Assembly: GCA_002358835.1 (NCBI GenBank)
Contig: DEPP01000033.1
Coordinates: forward strand, 1 to 16,535
Source: Bacteroidales bacterium UBA3389
GTDB lineage: Bacteria; Bacteroidota; Bacteroidia; Bacteroidales; P3
Direction: 5' to 3'
DNA: 16,535 nt
Part shown: positions 7,467 to 14,333 of the stretch, in pieces
Numbering within the stretch: the first letter of the stretch is position 1
How the letters are laid out: every line of letters begins with the position of its first letter
Program-made: the position numbers and the translations under genes
The notes under the pieces: model-generated
The model's input: the letters and a program-made list of their open reading frames with translations, nothing else
Told to the model about the DNA's origin: nothing
Database searches by the model: none

Positions 7467-7619
7467 GCAAGTCTAAGTGAGAGATATGGATTATCCGAAT
7501 TTAACTTTGGTTTGGTTTGTGTTGAATTCTCACTTTGTTTGCGAAAGTATTTTATACTACTTTAATACAATTCTTTTTCGAGTACGCTATCGCAGTGATG
7601 CAGACAGCGTACTTTTTTT
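7467..7619 (+). ncRNA. candidate small structured RNA of about 150 bases, family not recognised
   Basis: A complete promoter (7433-7462) and an intrinsic terminator (7581-7619) bracket this stretch. The 5' half forms a long stem: TCGCAA (7465-7470) pairs with TTGCGA (7539-7544), and AAGTGAGA (7475-7482) pairs perfectly with TCTCACTT (7528-7535), with a small internal loop between. The loop (7483-7527) contains a small GGAT/ATCC hairpin and a U/G-rich single-stranded run with TTTGG repeated, a possible base-pairing region. A mostly unpaired linker with several AT tracts (7545-7580) leads to the terminator. It does not look like 6S RNA (the ends do not pair with each other), SRP RNA, tmRNA or RNase P RNA. 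A GTG-started frame of 80 codons crosses it (7477-7719), but that frame runs through both hairpins and past the terminator, so I do not believe it is translated. The RNA is convergent with the helicase gene that ends at 7678. Confidence 0.6.
7581..7619 (+). terminator. intrinsic terminator of the RNA candidate
   Basis: AGTACGCT (7581-7588) pairs perfectly with AGCGTACT (7606-7613), and seven T follow (7613-7619). Inside the 17-base apical region GCA and TGC close a GTGA loop (7592-7601), a GNRA-type tetraloop. The T run is on the + strand only; on the minus strand the hairpin is followed by CGAAAAAG, so it is not an efficient terminator for the helicase gene. Confidence 0.8.
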
Positions 7620-7677
7620 GTGTTTTGTTGTTTTCTCGGTATATTACTTAGAGATAAATTTTCAGAATCAGAATCAA

Positions 7678-9084
7678 TCAGTCTGCAAAGAAGTCTTCGG
7701 CAAAGTTTACAAGGTATAGTTTTTCTTTTGCACGAGTTACGGCGGTGTAAAGCCAACGGAAATACTCTGTATTAAGCATATCGTCGGAGAAAAAGCCTTG
7801 TTGAATAAATACAGTTTGCCAATCTCCACCTTGTGCTTTGTGGCAAGTCAATGCGTTGGCAAATTTGATTTGTAAAGCATTATAATGTTTGTCTTGTTTT
7901 ATGGCTTGCTTTATTATTGCTTTGTTTGAGCAGTCTTGAGAGTAGAAAGCGTACAATTCTTCATATAATCTGTTTTGCCTTTCTTCATCCAACGATGCTC
8001 TATCGTCCAAAAGAGTGTCCAAAATCACGGTGAGTTCGATTTCGGTTGCCTCTGCACGGTCTGCAAACCTCACTGCAACATCCGCAAATCTGAGTCCGAA
8101 TGCTTCTTCATAGCCGAATATTCGTGTGATTTCGAGCATATCACCATTTGCAATGAAGTCTGAGAGTGCTGCTTTCTCAGTCCAGAAGTAGTTGTTTTTG
8201 ACGGACATTATCGTTTCGCCTATGTCAATTTGGTTTTCTTTTTCCAAGATTGCAGTTCTGACGTATTGATTGATTCGATTGGCAAGTTTGTTTGTTCGAG
8301 TGATAATCAGTACCTCGTTTACGCCCTTTTCGCGATATTCACTGCGAAGTGTATCTTCCAAATCATAGGATTCGACAATTCTAACATCGTTTAAGTCTTT
8401 TGTTTTCAAAATAGGTAGTCGGATTCTACCATTTGCAATTGCCCAACGTATGTTTGAGGCATTTCGAAGTATGCCTGATTGCAATGCTTGGCGGACTACC
8501 TGAGTCAGTCTTTGATATTGGGCATTCAAAATAAACTCTGTTTCTATGTATTCTTGGTTTAGTGCAGGTGATGTGCTGCTTCCTATTGGTGGAAGTTGAG
8601 CTGTGTCTCCCATAAAGATGATTTTGTTCCCGTATCCGCTAAGGCAGTGTTGTAAAAGGTCGTCTAAAAGGTTGTGGGCTTCGAATCCTTGTTCTCTTGC
8701 TCCGATCATGGAGGCTTCATCGACGATGTAGAGCGTTGAGGTGTTTTTATTGTTTTTCAGTTTAAGGCTTATGTTGCCGTTTGCATCGATTGAGGAATAG
8801 TAAATATGCTTATGGATTGTCGAAGCTGTTTTTTGGGAGTTGCGACTGAGGACTTTGGCCGCTCTTCCTGTGGGTGCAAGCAGGATTGTCTTAATGCTAT
8901 AGAATGGAAGTACTTTTACCAATGCGGACATAAGGCCTGTTTTGCCCGTTCCGGCGTATCCATCGATTATAAAAACCTTTGTTTCGGGCTGATGAAAGAG
9001 AAAATCGGACAATTTTTCGACCAACGATTGCTGATCCTCGGTAAAACGATGTCGGAATGCTTGTTGAAGTTGCTGAAAAAACAT
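7678..9084 (-). CDS. RecD/Pif1-like superfamily 1 DNA helicase (AAA ATPase)
   Basis: The 468-residue protein has Walker A GYAGTGKT at 42-49, a motif Ia-like APTGRAAKVL near 70, Walker B VDEAS at 121-125 and GDTAQLPPIGS in the motif III position. C-terminal helicase motifs are HKAQGGDW from 415 and YTAVTRAK from 446. This is the motif set of superfamily 1B enzymes such as RecD and its short stand-alone relatives, which unwind DNA 5' to 3' using ATP. It lacks the long N-terminal region of RecD2, and no recB or recC is nearby, so a RecBCD role cannot be assumed. It starts 4 bases after the apbE stop, so the two genes are likely one transcript. The cellular role is probably DNA repair or replication-fork processing. 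Confidence 0.85.
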   Translation of the reverse strand: MFFQQLQQAFRHRFTEDQQSLVEKLSDFLFHQPETKVFIIDGYAGTGKTGLMSALVKVLPFYSIKTILLAPTGRAAKVLSRNSQKTASTIHKHIYYSSIDANGNISLKLKNNKNTSTLYIVDEASMIGAREQGFEAHNLLDDLLQHCLSGYGNKIIFMGDTAQLPPIGSSTSPALNQEYIETEFILNAQYQRLTQVVRQALQSGILRNASNIRWAIANGRIRLPILKTKDLNDVRIVESYDLEDTLRSEYREKGVNEVLIITRTNKLANRINQYVRTAILEKENQIDIGETIMSVKNNYFWTEKAALSDFIANGDMLEITRIFGYEEAFGLRFADVAVRFADRAEATEIELTVILDTLLDDRASLDEERQNRLYEELYAFYSQDCSNKAIIKQAIKQDKHYNALQIKFANALTCHKAQGGDWQTVFIQQGFFSDDMLNTEYFRWLYTAVTRAKEKLYLVNFAEDFFAD

Positions 9085-9088
9085 TTTG

Positions 9089-10144
9089 TTATTCTAATGT
9101 CTCGATAGAATCTTTCAGATTTTCGCTTACCAATGTTTTAGTCTTGCCGTTGCTGTCGCAGAATATGAATACAGCTCCGTATTGCGGATTGTTGTTTATA
9201 AATTCTTGAGCTTTTTCCAATCCCATTACCATAAGAGCGGTTGCAATTGCGTCGGCAGAGGTTGCAGATTCGGCAACTACCGAGACGCTTAGTAAAGAGT
9301 GTTTAGCAGGTCTGCCACTTTTTGGGTCTATGCTGTGAGAATATTTTACACCATCTTCGATTATGTATTTTCTATAGTTGCCGCTAGTTACCACGGCTTG
9401 ATTTTCGAGTTTTATAAAGCTGTTGTATTCTCGTGGAGCATCGAGGCTGTCGCTCGGCTCTTCGATTGCAACTCTCCATTTTTGACCATCTGGTTTCTTA
9501 TCTGCGGCAAAAACCTCTCCACCAATGTCAACGATGTGTGAATTAATGTTAAGGCTCTTGAAATACTCGCTTACTTTGTCTGCAGTGTAGCCTTGTGCTA
9601 TTGCATTGAAGTCTAAGCGTGTCTGAGGAAAGTCTTTTTCTATTTTATTGCCATTTAGACGCACTTTCTCAAAACCTACAAATTGCATAATCGAGTCTGT
9701 TTGTTGAGCATCGGGCATTTGTTTTTTCTCATTGCCGAATCCGTATGCTTGAACCAAAGGACAGACAGTTACATCGAAATATCCGTCGGTCAGTTTTGAG
9801 TAGTTTTGTGATGCTTCGAAGTTTTCAATAAATATTTTGTCGAGTAAAACAGTTTCATTGCGGTTAACCTTGCTTAGAATTGATTGGGGGTTCCATAAAG
9901 AAAGGCTTGCGTCGATTGCGTTTAAGATACTATCGATTCCTGCTTTGATTTGGCTTTCTGTTGGCAGGTTTCTTTTCTTTGCAACCTCATCTGTAAAATT
10001 GTAATACACTATATGATAGTATGTTCCTTGTGTTCTTCCGTTGAGAGTGAACTTCTGCATTTTTTCTTCTTTCTGTCCACCGCAGGATATAAAAACACAG
10101 ATTACAGTTGTTAAAAGAAGGATTTTTTTTAGCCTATTTTTCAT
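9089..10144 (-). CDS. apbE: FAD:protein FMN transferase, lipoprotein (ApbE family)
   Basis: ApbE enzymes attach FMN from FAD to a Ser or Thr of target proteins such as Na+-NQR and Rnf subunits, outside the cytoplasmic membrane. The 351-residue product begins with a lysine-rich stretch and a hydrophobic signal ending in FISC, so C21 is the likely lipidated residue. Family motifs are RTQGTYYH near 37, LDFNAIAQGYTADK near 177-190, VDIGGE near 205, HSIDPKSGRPA at 270-280 and ESATSADAIATAL near 292-304, the last being part of the Mg-binding region. A longer frame starts at 10174, but that ATG lies within the -7 promoter element. The 10144 start also puts the signal peptide at the N-terminus, so I prefer it. 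No flavinylation target is in the window. Confidence 0.92.
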   Translation of the reverse strand: MKNRLKKILLLTTVICVFISCGGQKEEKMQKFTLNGRTQGTYYHIVYYNFTDEVAKKRNLPTESQIKAGIDSILNAIDASLSLWNPQSILSKVNRNETVLLDKIFIENFEASQNYSKLTDGYFDVTVCPLVQAYGFGNEKKQMPDAQQTDSIMQFVGFEKVRLNGNKIEKDFPQTRLDFNAIAQGYTADKVSEYFKSLNINSHIVDIGGEVFAADKKPDGQKWRVAIEEPSDSLDAPREYNSFIKLENQAVVTSGNYRKYIIEDGVKYSHSIDPKSGRPAKHSLLSVSVVAESATSADAIATALMVMGLEKAQEFINNNPQYGAVFIFCDSNGKTKTLVSENLKDSIETLE

Positions 10145-10171
10145 AATATAGAATCTGTTTTGATTTGATTG

Positions 10172-10179
10172 CAAAGTTA
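10172..10179 (-). promoter_or_regulatory. promoter -7 element for apbE and the helicase gene
   Basis: The minus strand reads TAACTTTG followed by C, a full match to TAnnTTTG. No TTG is seen 19 bases upstream. The transcription start would be near 10165, giving a leader of about 20 bases to the ATG at 10144. This makes the upstream in-frame ATG at 10174 unlikely to be used. Confidence 0.5.
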
Positions 10180-10303
10180 ATATTTGCTGTGATATTTTGA
10201 GAAAATAATTCCAAGTTTTATCTTAAATGATTGAAAATCAGAGGTTATTTTTGTTGGATAAAATGTAACATTTTGTTTTTGAAGTCGTATATATCTGTAA
10301 TCC

Positions 10304-10360
10304 AAATGGGATTTTTTGGAACAAAATGGTAAAAAGTTTTCAACAAATGGCTTTTTTTGG
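10304..10360 (+). promoter_or_regulatory. probable MraZ operator: TGG boxes at 10-base intervals
   Basis: AAATGG occurs at 10304-10309, 10324-10329 and 10345-10350. TTTTGGAA boxes sit between and after them (TGG at 10317 and 10358). The TGG triplets begin at 10307, 10317, 10327, then 10348 and 10358, so they fall on one face of the helix with a one-base slip. MraZ is known to bind short direct repeats in front of its own gene (TGGG boxes with 5-base spacers in E. coli, AAAGTG-type boxes in Mycoplasma), and this array is 44 bases before the mraZ start. A clear -33/-7 pair is not visible here. TATATCTG (10290-10297) and TAATTTTA (10372-10379) are each one base off the -7 consensus. Confidence 0.55.
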
Positions 10361-10403
10361 AATAAAAGTAGTAATTTTACAAACTGAAAAAAAGTAGTTT
10401 TTT

Positions 10404-10871
10404 ATGTCATCAATCGTAGGAGTAGAGTTTTGTAAAGCGGATTCAAACGGCAGGTTCAAGCTACCTGTTGCTTTGAAGAAGCAGATCATTGCGAGTGATG
10501 ACCTACGTTTTGTTATCAGGAAAAGTATATATGGCCAATACTTGGAACTTTTTACTTACTCTGACTTCCAAAAAGAGGTAGAGCGACTTCAGGAAAACTT
10601 GAATCCTTACAATCCTAATGCCAAGAGATTGTTCAGACGTTTGACTCAGGCAAATATAATCGAGCTTGACTCAAGCGATCGTTTACTTATTCCTGTAGAA
10701 CAACGCACAACAGCGAACATAGATAAAGATCTGGTTGTCGTAGCCTCTGGAAAGTATATGGAAATCTGGGATGCCAAAACTTACAACGCAATCGACAACG
10801 ATGATTTTGACTATGTTGCGTCAGCTGAACAGTTGTTGAATGGAGTTGTAAAAGGCATTGAGGATTTTTAA
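10404..10871 (+). CDS. mraZ: transcriptional regulator MraZ
   Basis: This 155-residue protein has the two AbrB/SpoVT-like swapped-hairpin domains of MraZ. The first contains the DxxGRxxLP signature (ADSNGRFKLP, residues 12-21). In the second the matching place reads DSSDRLLIP near 89, where Asp replaces the conserved Gly. MraZ forms a ring-shaped oligomer that binds direct repeats before its own gene and usually represses the dcw operon. It may also affect RsmH, its neighbour. Here mraZ is the first gene of the cluster and is preceded by a repeat array that fits such autoregulation. The start is the only good ATG after the array. There is no Shine-Dalgarno sequence, as is usual in this phylum. 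Confidence 0.95.
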   Translation: MSSIVGVEFCKADSNGRFKLPVALKKQIIASDDLRFVIRKSIYGQYLELFTYSDFQKEVERLQENLNPYNPNAKRLFRRLTQANIIELDSSDRLLIPVEQRTTANIDKDLVVVASGKYMEIWDAKTYNAIDNDDFDYVASAEQLLNGVVKGIEDF

Positions 10872-10874
10872 TAT

Positions 10875-11786
10875 ATGTCGGAAGAAGTTTATCATATACC
10901 TGTTATGTTGAAAGAGTGTATTGAGGCTTTGGATATAAAGCCCAATGGCACTTATGTTGATGTTACCTTTGGTGGTGGCGGACATTCGAAAGCTATTCTT
11001 GAAAGGTTGTCGGAGGATGGTCGTTTATTTGCATTCGATCAAGATCCTGACGCAGTGAATAATGCAATCGAAGATGATAGGTTCTGTCTGATAGAGGAGA
11101 ATTTTGACAAGTTAGAAGAATCTTTGAAACTTTACAGAGCTAATAAGGTTGATGGTATTTTAGCAGATTTAGGTATATCTTCGCATCAGATTGATTGTGC
11201 TGAACGAGGTTTTAGTACGAGATTTGATGGTGCGTTAGATTTGAGAATGAATTACCAAAAGGGATTGACTGCATCGGATGTCGTTAATTCTTATTCTTTG
11301 CAAGAGCTTTGTAGAATTTTGAATGATTATGGAGAATTGCCGAATGCCTATAACATAGCAAAGGTTATAGTGAGTAAACAAGAAGAGGGATTGTTTACTA
11401 CTGCGGAATTGATAGAGGCATTAACCAAATCGGGATGTGTTCCAAGAGGAAAAGAGAATAAGTTCTTTGCGAAAGTTTTTCAGGCGTTAAGAATAGAGGT
11501 GAACCAAGAGTTGCTTTGTTTGCGGAATATGCTAGAGCAGTGTTCTAAGGTTATGGTTACGGATGCTCGTTTGGTTGTTATGAGTTATCATTCTTTGGAA
11601 GACAGATTGGTGAAGAACTATATGAAGACAGGCAATTGCGATGGAGTTGTAAGCAAGGACTTTTATGGTAATGTAATTAGTCCTTTTGAGGTATTGACTC
11701 GCAAACCGATAATGGCAACAGAGGAAGAGATGGAGATGAATCCTCGTTCGAGGAGTGCCAAATTAAGAATTGCAAAAATGAAATAG
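10875..11786 (+). CDS. rsmH: 16S rRNA m4C1402 N4-methyltransferase RsmH (MraW)
   Basis: RsmH methylates the N4 of C1402 in the decoding centre of 16S rRNA, using S-adenosylmethionine. The 303-residue length is normal for the family. Visible motifs are HIPVMLKECIEAL at residues 7-19, the SAM-binding loop DVTFGGGGHS at 29-38, LADLGISSHQID near 95, FQALRIEVNQEL near 200 and MSYHSLEDRLVK near 230. The C-terminal NPRSRSAKLR is also typical. It starts 3 bases after the mraZ stop, in the standard mraZ-rsmH order of the dcw cluster, and the next gene begins 3 bases after its end, which indicates a single transcript. Confidence 0.97.
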   Translation: MSEEVYHIPVMLKECIEALDIKPNGTYVDVTFGGGGHSKAILERLSEDGRLFAFDQDPDAVNNAIEDDRFCLIEENFDKLEESLKLYRANKVDGILADLGISSHQIDCAERGFSTRFDGALDLRMNYQKGLTASDVVNSYSLQELCRILNDYGELPNAYNIAKVIVSKQEEGLFTTAELIEALTKSGCVPRGKENKFFAKVFQALRIEVNQELLCLRNMLEQCSKVMVTDARLVVMSYHSLEDRLVKNYMKTGNCDGVVSKDFYGNVISPFEVLTRKPIMATEEEMEMNPRSRSAKLRIAKMK

Positions 11787-11789
11787 GGT

Positions 11790-12098
11790 ATGAATCTGCG
11801 AGATATATTACAAGGTCGATTGTTATTGGGTTCATGGTTGCATTCAAATATACTTTTGTGTTTGTGGATTGTATTTTTGAGTTTGTTGTACATAACAAAT
11901 AGGTATGGAATAGAGACAACGGTTAAGGATATAGAGTCATGTTCGAAAGAAATCAAGAATTTAAATTTGGAACATGTGGAAATGAAAAAGAAGTATCAGC
12001 AAGCCACGATGATGCGTGTTGTTGCGGATAGGTTGTCTCCGATTGGAGTTGATATTTCTAAAGAACCTATTAAAGAAGTTATTTTTATTTCGAAGTAA
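11790..12098 (+). CDS. ftsL: FtsL-like cell division protein
   Basis: The 102-residue protein has a short cytoplasmic N-terminus, one membrane segment at about 20-37 and a heptad-like coiled coil at about 42-72 that carries the protein into the periplasm. This is the usual build of FtsL/DivIC bitopic division proteins. Sequence conservation in FtsL is low, so the name rests mainly on size, topology and position between rsmH and ftsI, where ftsL sits in most bacteria. It would form a complex with FtsB- and FtsQ-type partners and activate the FtsW/FtsI synthase. The start lies 3 bases after the rsmH stop. Confidence 0.8.
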   Translation: MNLRDILQGRLLLGSWLHSNILLCLWIVFLSLLYITNRYGIETTVKDIESCSKEIKNLNLEHVEMKKKYQQATMMRVVADRLSPIGVDISKEPIKEVIFISK

Positions 12099-12102
12099 TA
12101 TT

Positions 12103-14325
12103 ATGGATAAGAATATTGGAGATAAGGATAAACGATTTGATTCCAGACTTTTATTTGTTTTTTTAATATTCTGGATTCTGTTGCTGTTGATATTTGGGGC
12201 TACAATCAAACTAAAAGTTGTTGAAAGGGATGAATGGGTTGAGTTGGAGAAGAAAAGGATATTGCAAAAACGTGAATACAAAGCAAAAAGAGGTAATATA
12301 TATTCGATAGATCCTGATAATGGCGAGTATCTTCTATTGGCTACAAATGAACCTCTATATGATGTTTATGTTGATTTAGGTAAGGCAAAAAGGAAAGAAA
12401 AAGGCAAAGAGATTATCGACTATGTTATAAAAAATTCTTCTTATAATAAAGGTATAAATGCTTTGTGTGATAGCTTGGCATATATGCTTAAAGATAGGAA
12501 GAATGCGAAAACATCTACAGAATACAAGAATTATTTCAACGAAAAACGAAAAAAAAATCAGAGATACGTTGCGGTAGCAAAGAAAGTTTCAAAAGAAGAA
12601 CTTGAAAGGATGAGGCGTTTCCCTGTTATTGGCTATCAAAAACTGAATAGGAAGAAAAAGCCAACCGGTATCTATAGATTCATAGGAGCAATTCATGTAG
12701 AAGAAGGGTACAAAAGAACCTATCCATATTATCCTTTAGCAAGAAGAACAATAGGTGTAAATGTTACAGAGGGCGGGTGTGATACTTGCTTTAATGGAAT
12801 AGATGGAGCTTTCTCTAAATATTTGGCAGGAAAAAGTGGTTTCAGACAAGAGAGAAAGATAAACCCGGGAGAATGGGTGCCAGTCAATATTAACGAAAAT
12901 ATAAAAACGATTGATGGCTTGGATGTTGTAACAACTATTGATATAAGTTTGCAAGAGTTAGCTGAGAATTCACTACGTACTTGTCTTGATAGTAATGATG
13001 CGGAGAGTGGTTGTGTTGTTTTGATGGAAGTAAAGACAGGGCATATCAAAGCAATATCTAATTTGAGCCTAAATAAGGATGGAGAATATTTTGAGAATAA
13101 TAATATAGCAGTTTCGGATAGTTACGAACCTGGTTCAACTTTTAAGATAGTTACCGCAATGATGTTGTTAGATAAAGGATTGGTTGATACTGCGGATGTG
13201 GTTGAAAAGGGTGTTAAGACTTACTTTAATGGTTCTGTAACTGTTAGAGATGATAATGCTGTCGATGGTGAGGTTTCTTTTGCTCGTGCATTGGAAATAT
13301 CTTCTAATGTAGGAATCAGTGATATTGTTTATAAGCATTATGGCAATAAGCGATCTCAATTTGCTGAGGATTTGAAAGAATATTTCAGATTTGAACGTTT
13401 GGGGTTGGATATAGATGTTCACGAACCTAGACCGTATATAGGTTCTACTAACAATCAGAAAGACTTATTGTGGTCTAGTTATGGTTACGTTTCGCGAATG
13501 ACACCTTTACAGATGCTTACTTTTTACAATGCAATAGCTAATGATGGAAGGATGGTAAAACCAATGTTCGTTCAATCAGTAATTAGGGATGGAATAGTTC
13601 AAGAAGAGTTTGAAACAGTTGTTTTATCGGAAAATATTTGCAAGAAGGATACAAGAGATAAGTTACATAATATATTAAAAGGAGTTGTTCAAAGAGGTAC
13701 TGGACGTAGACTTAGAAGTGCCTCTTATGGAATTGCAGGAAAATCTGGTACTGCTGAGGAGAATTATGGCAATAAAGGGATTAGCGAAAAGTATAACAGA
13801 GCATCGTTTGTCGGATATTTCCCTGCAGATGCTCCAAAGTACTCTTGCATAGTTGTTATAAGTAATCCGAAAAAGCATCATACACATGGAGGTGATTTGG
13901 CTGCACCTGTATTTAGAAATCTTTCGGATAGAGTTGTCGGATCAAGAATGGAGGTTGAAAATGCAAAGATAGAAGCCTCTCAAATCAAGTATCCTATCTT
14001 GAAATATGGAAATAATGTCAATTATAGTGCCTTTTGCAAGAGTATTGGCTTGAATAATTCTGTGCCTACATCGTTGTGGGTCAGAGGAAAAGAAGAGAAT
14101 GGAATTTGTGTTGTAAATGAGCAAAGATTGAGTAAAGAGAAAGTCCCTAATGTCATAGGTTTGACAATTAAGGATGCAATATATATGTTGGAGAATCTGG
14201 GAATGAAAGTAAAATTTTCCGGAAAAGGAAAGGTCGTTCGTCAAAGTATTGCTCCGGGAACAAAGTTTGATAAAAAGAATAGTGTAATCGTACTCGAATT
14301 GCAAAGTGCAGACAGAGTGAATTAG
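12103..14325 (+). CDS. ftsI: septal peptidoglycan transpeptidase FtsI (class B penicillin-binding protein) with PASTA domain
   Basis: This protein cross-links septal peptidoglycan in the periplasm together with FtsW. The 740-residue form has one membrane segment near 15-37, then a PBP dimerisation region, then the transpeptidase domain. The active-site motifs are SxxK (STFK, S345 to K348), SxN (SSN at 400-402) and KSGT at 547-550. A single PASTA domain (about 680-737, starting KVPNVIG and containing SIAPGT) closes the protein. PASTA tails occur on PBP2x/SpoVD-type and Bacteroidota FtsI and may bind glycan or regulators. The frame is open back to an ATG at 12016, but that would overlap ftsL by 83 bases and add a hydrophobic stretch of its own. 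The ATG at 12103, 4 bases after the ftsL stop, gives the standard topology. Confidence 0.95.
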   Translation: MDKNIGDKDKRFDSRLLFVFLIFWILLLLIFGATIKLKVVERDEWVELEKKRILQKREYKAKRGNIYSIDPDNGEYLLLATNEPLYDVYVDLGKAKRKEKGKEIIDYVIKNSSYNKGINALCDSLAYMLKDRKNAKTSTEYKNYFNEKRKKNQRYVAVAKKVSKEELERMRRFPVIGYQKLNRKKKPTGIYRFIGAIHVEEGYKRTYPYYPLARRTIGVNVTEGGCDTCFNGIDGAFSKYLAGKSGFRQERKINPGEWVPVNINENIKTIDGLDVVTTIDISLQELAENSLRTCLDSNDAESGCVVLMEVKTGHIKAISNLSLNKDGEYFENNNIAVSDSYEPGSTFKIVTAMMLLDKGLVDTADVVEKGVKTYFNGSVTVRDDNAVDGEVSFARALEISSNVGISDIVYKHYGNKRSQFAEDLKEYFRFERLGLDIDVHEPRPYIGSTNNQKDLLWSSYGYVSRMTPLQMLTFYNAIANDGRMVKPMFVQSVIRDGIVQEEFETVVLSENICKKDTRDKLHNILKGVVQRGTGRRLRSASYGIAGKSGTAEENYGNKGISEKYNRASFVGYFPADAPKYSCIVVISNPKKHHTHGGDLAAPVFRNLSDRVVGSRMEVENAKIEASQIKYPILKYGNNVNYSAFCKSIGLNNSVPTSLWVRGKEENGICVVNEQRLSKEKVPNVIGLTIKDAIYMLENLGMKVKFSGKGKVVRQSIAPGTKFDKKNSVIVLELQSADRVN

Positions 14326-14333
14326 TAAAGATT

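Noticed and set aside
7467..7619. Identification of the RNA candidate as 6S RNA
   Set aside because: 6S RNA has its two ends paired around a central bubble. Here the 5' end pairs with the middle of the transcript and the 3' end is a separate terminator.
7477..7719. 80-codon GTG-started frame on + strand downstream of a good promoter
   Set aside because: It crosses both arms of two RNA hairpins and continues 100 bases past an intrinsic terminator into the helicase gene. Its composition shows no domain, signal or coding bias.
10260..10274. Inverted repeat AAAATG-TAA-CATTTT between apbE and mraZ
   Set aside because: It is short and wholly AT-dominated, so such matches are expected by chance in this sequence. 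I could not connect it to either promoter.
12016..12102. Upstream extension of ftsI by 29 codons
   Set aside because: It overlaps ftsL by 83 bases. The ATG at 12103 gives the standard short cytoplasmic tail and single membrane anchor.
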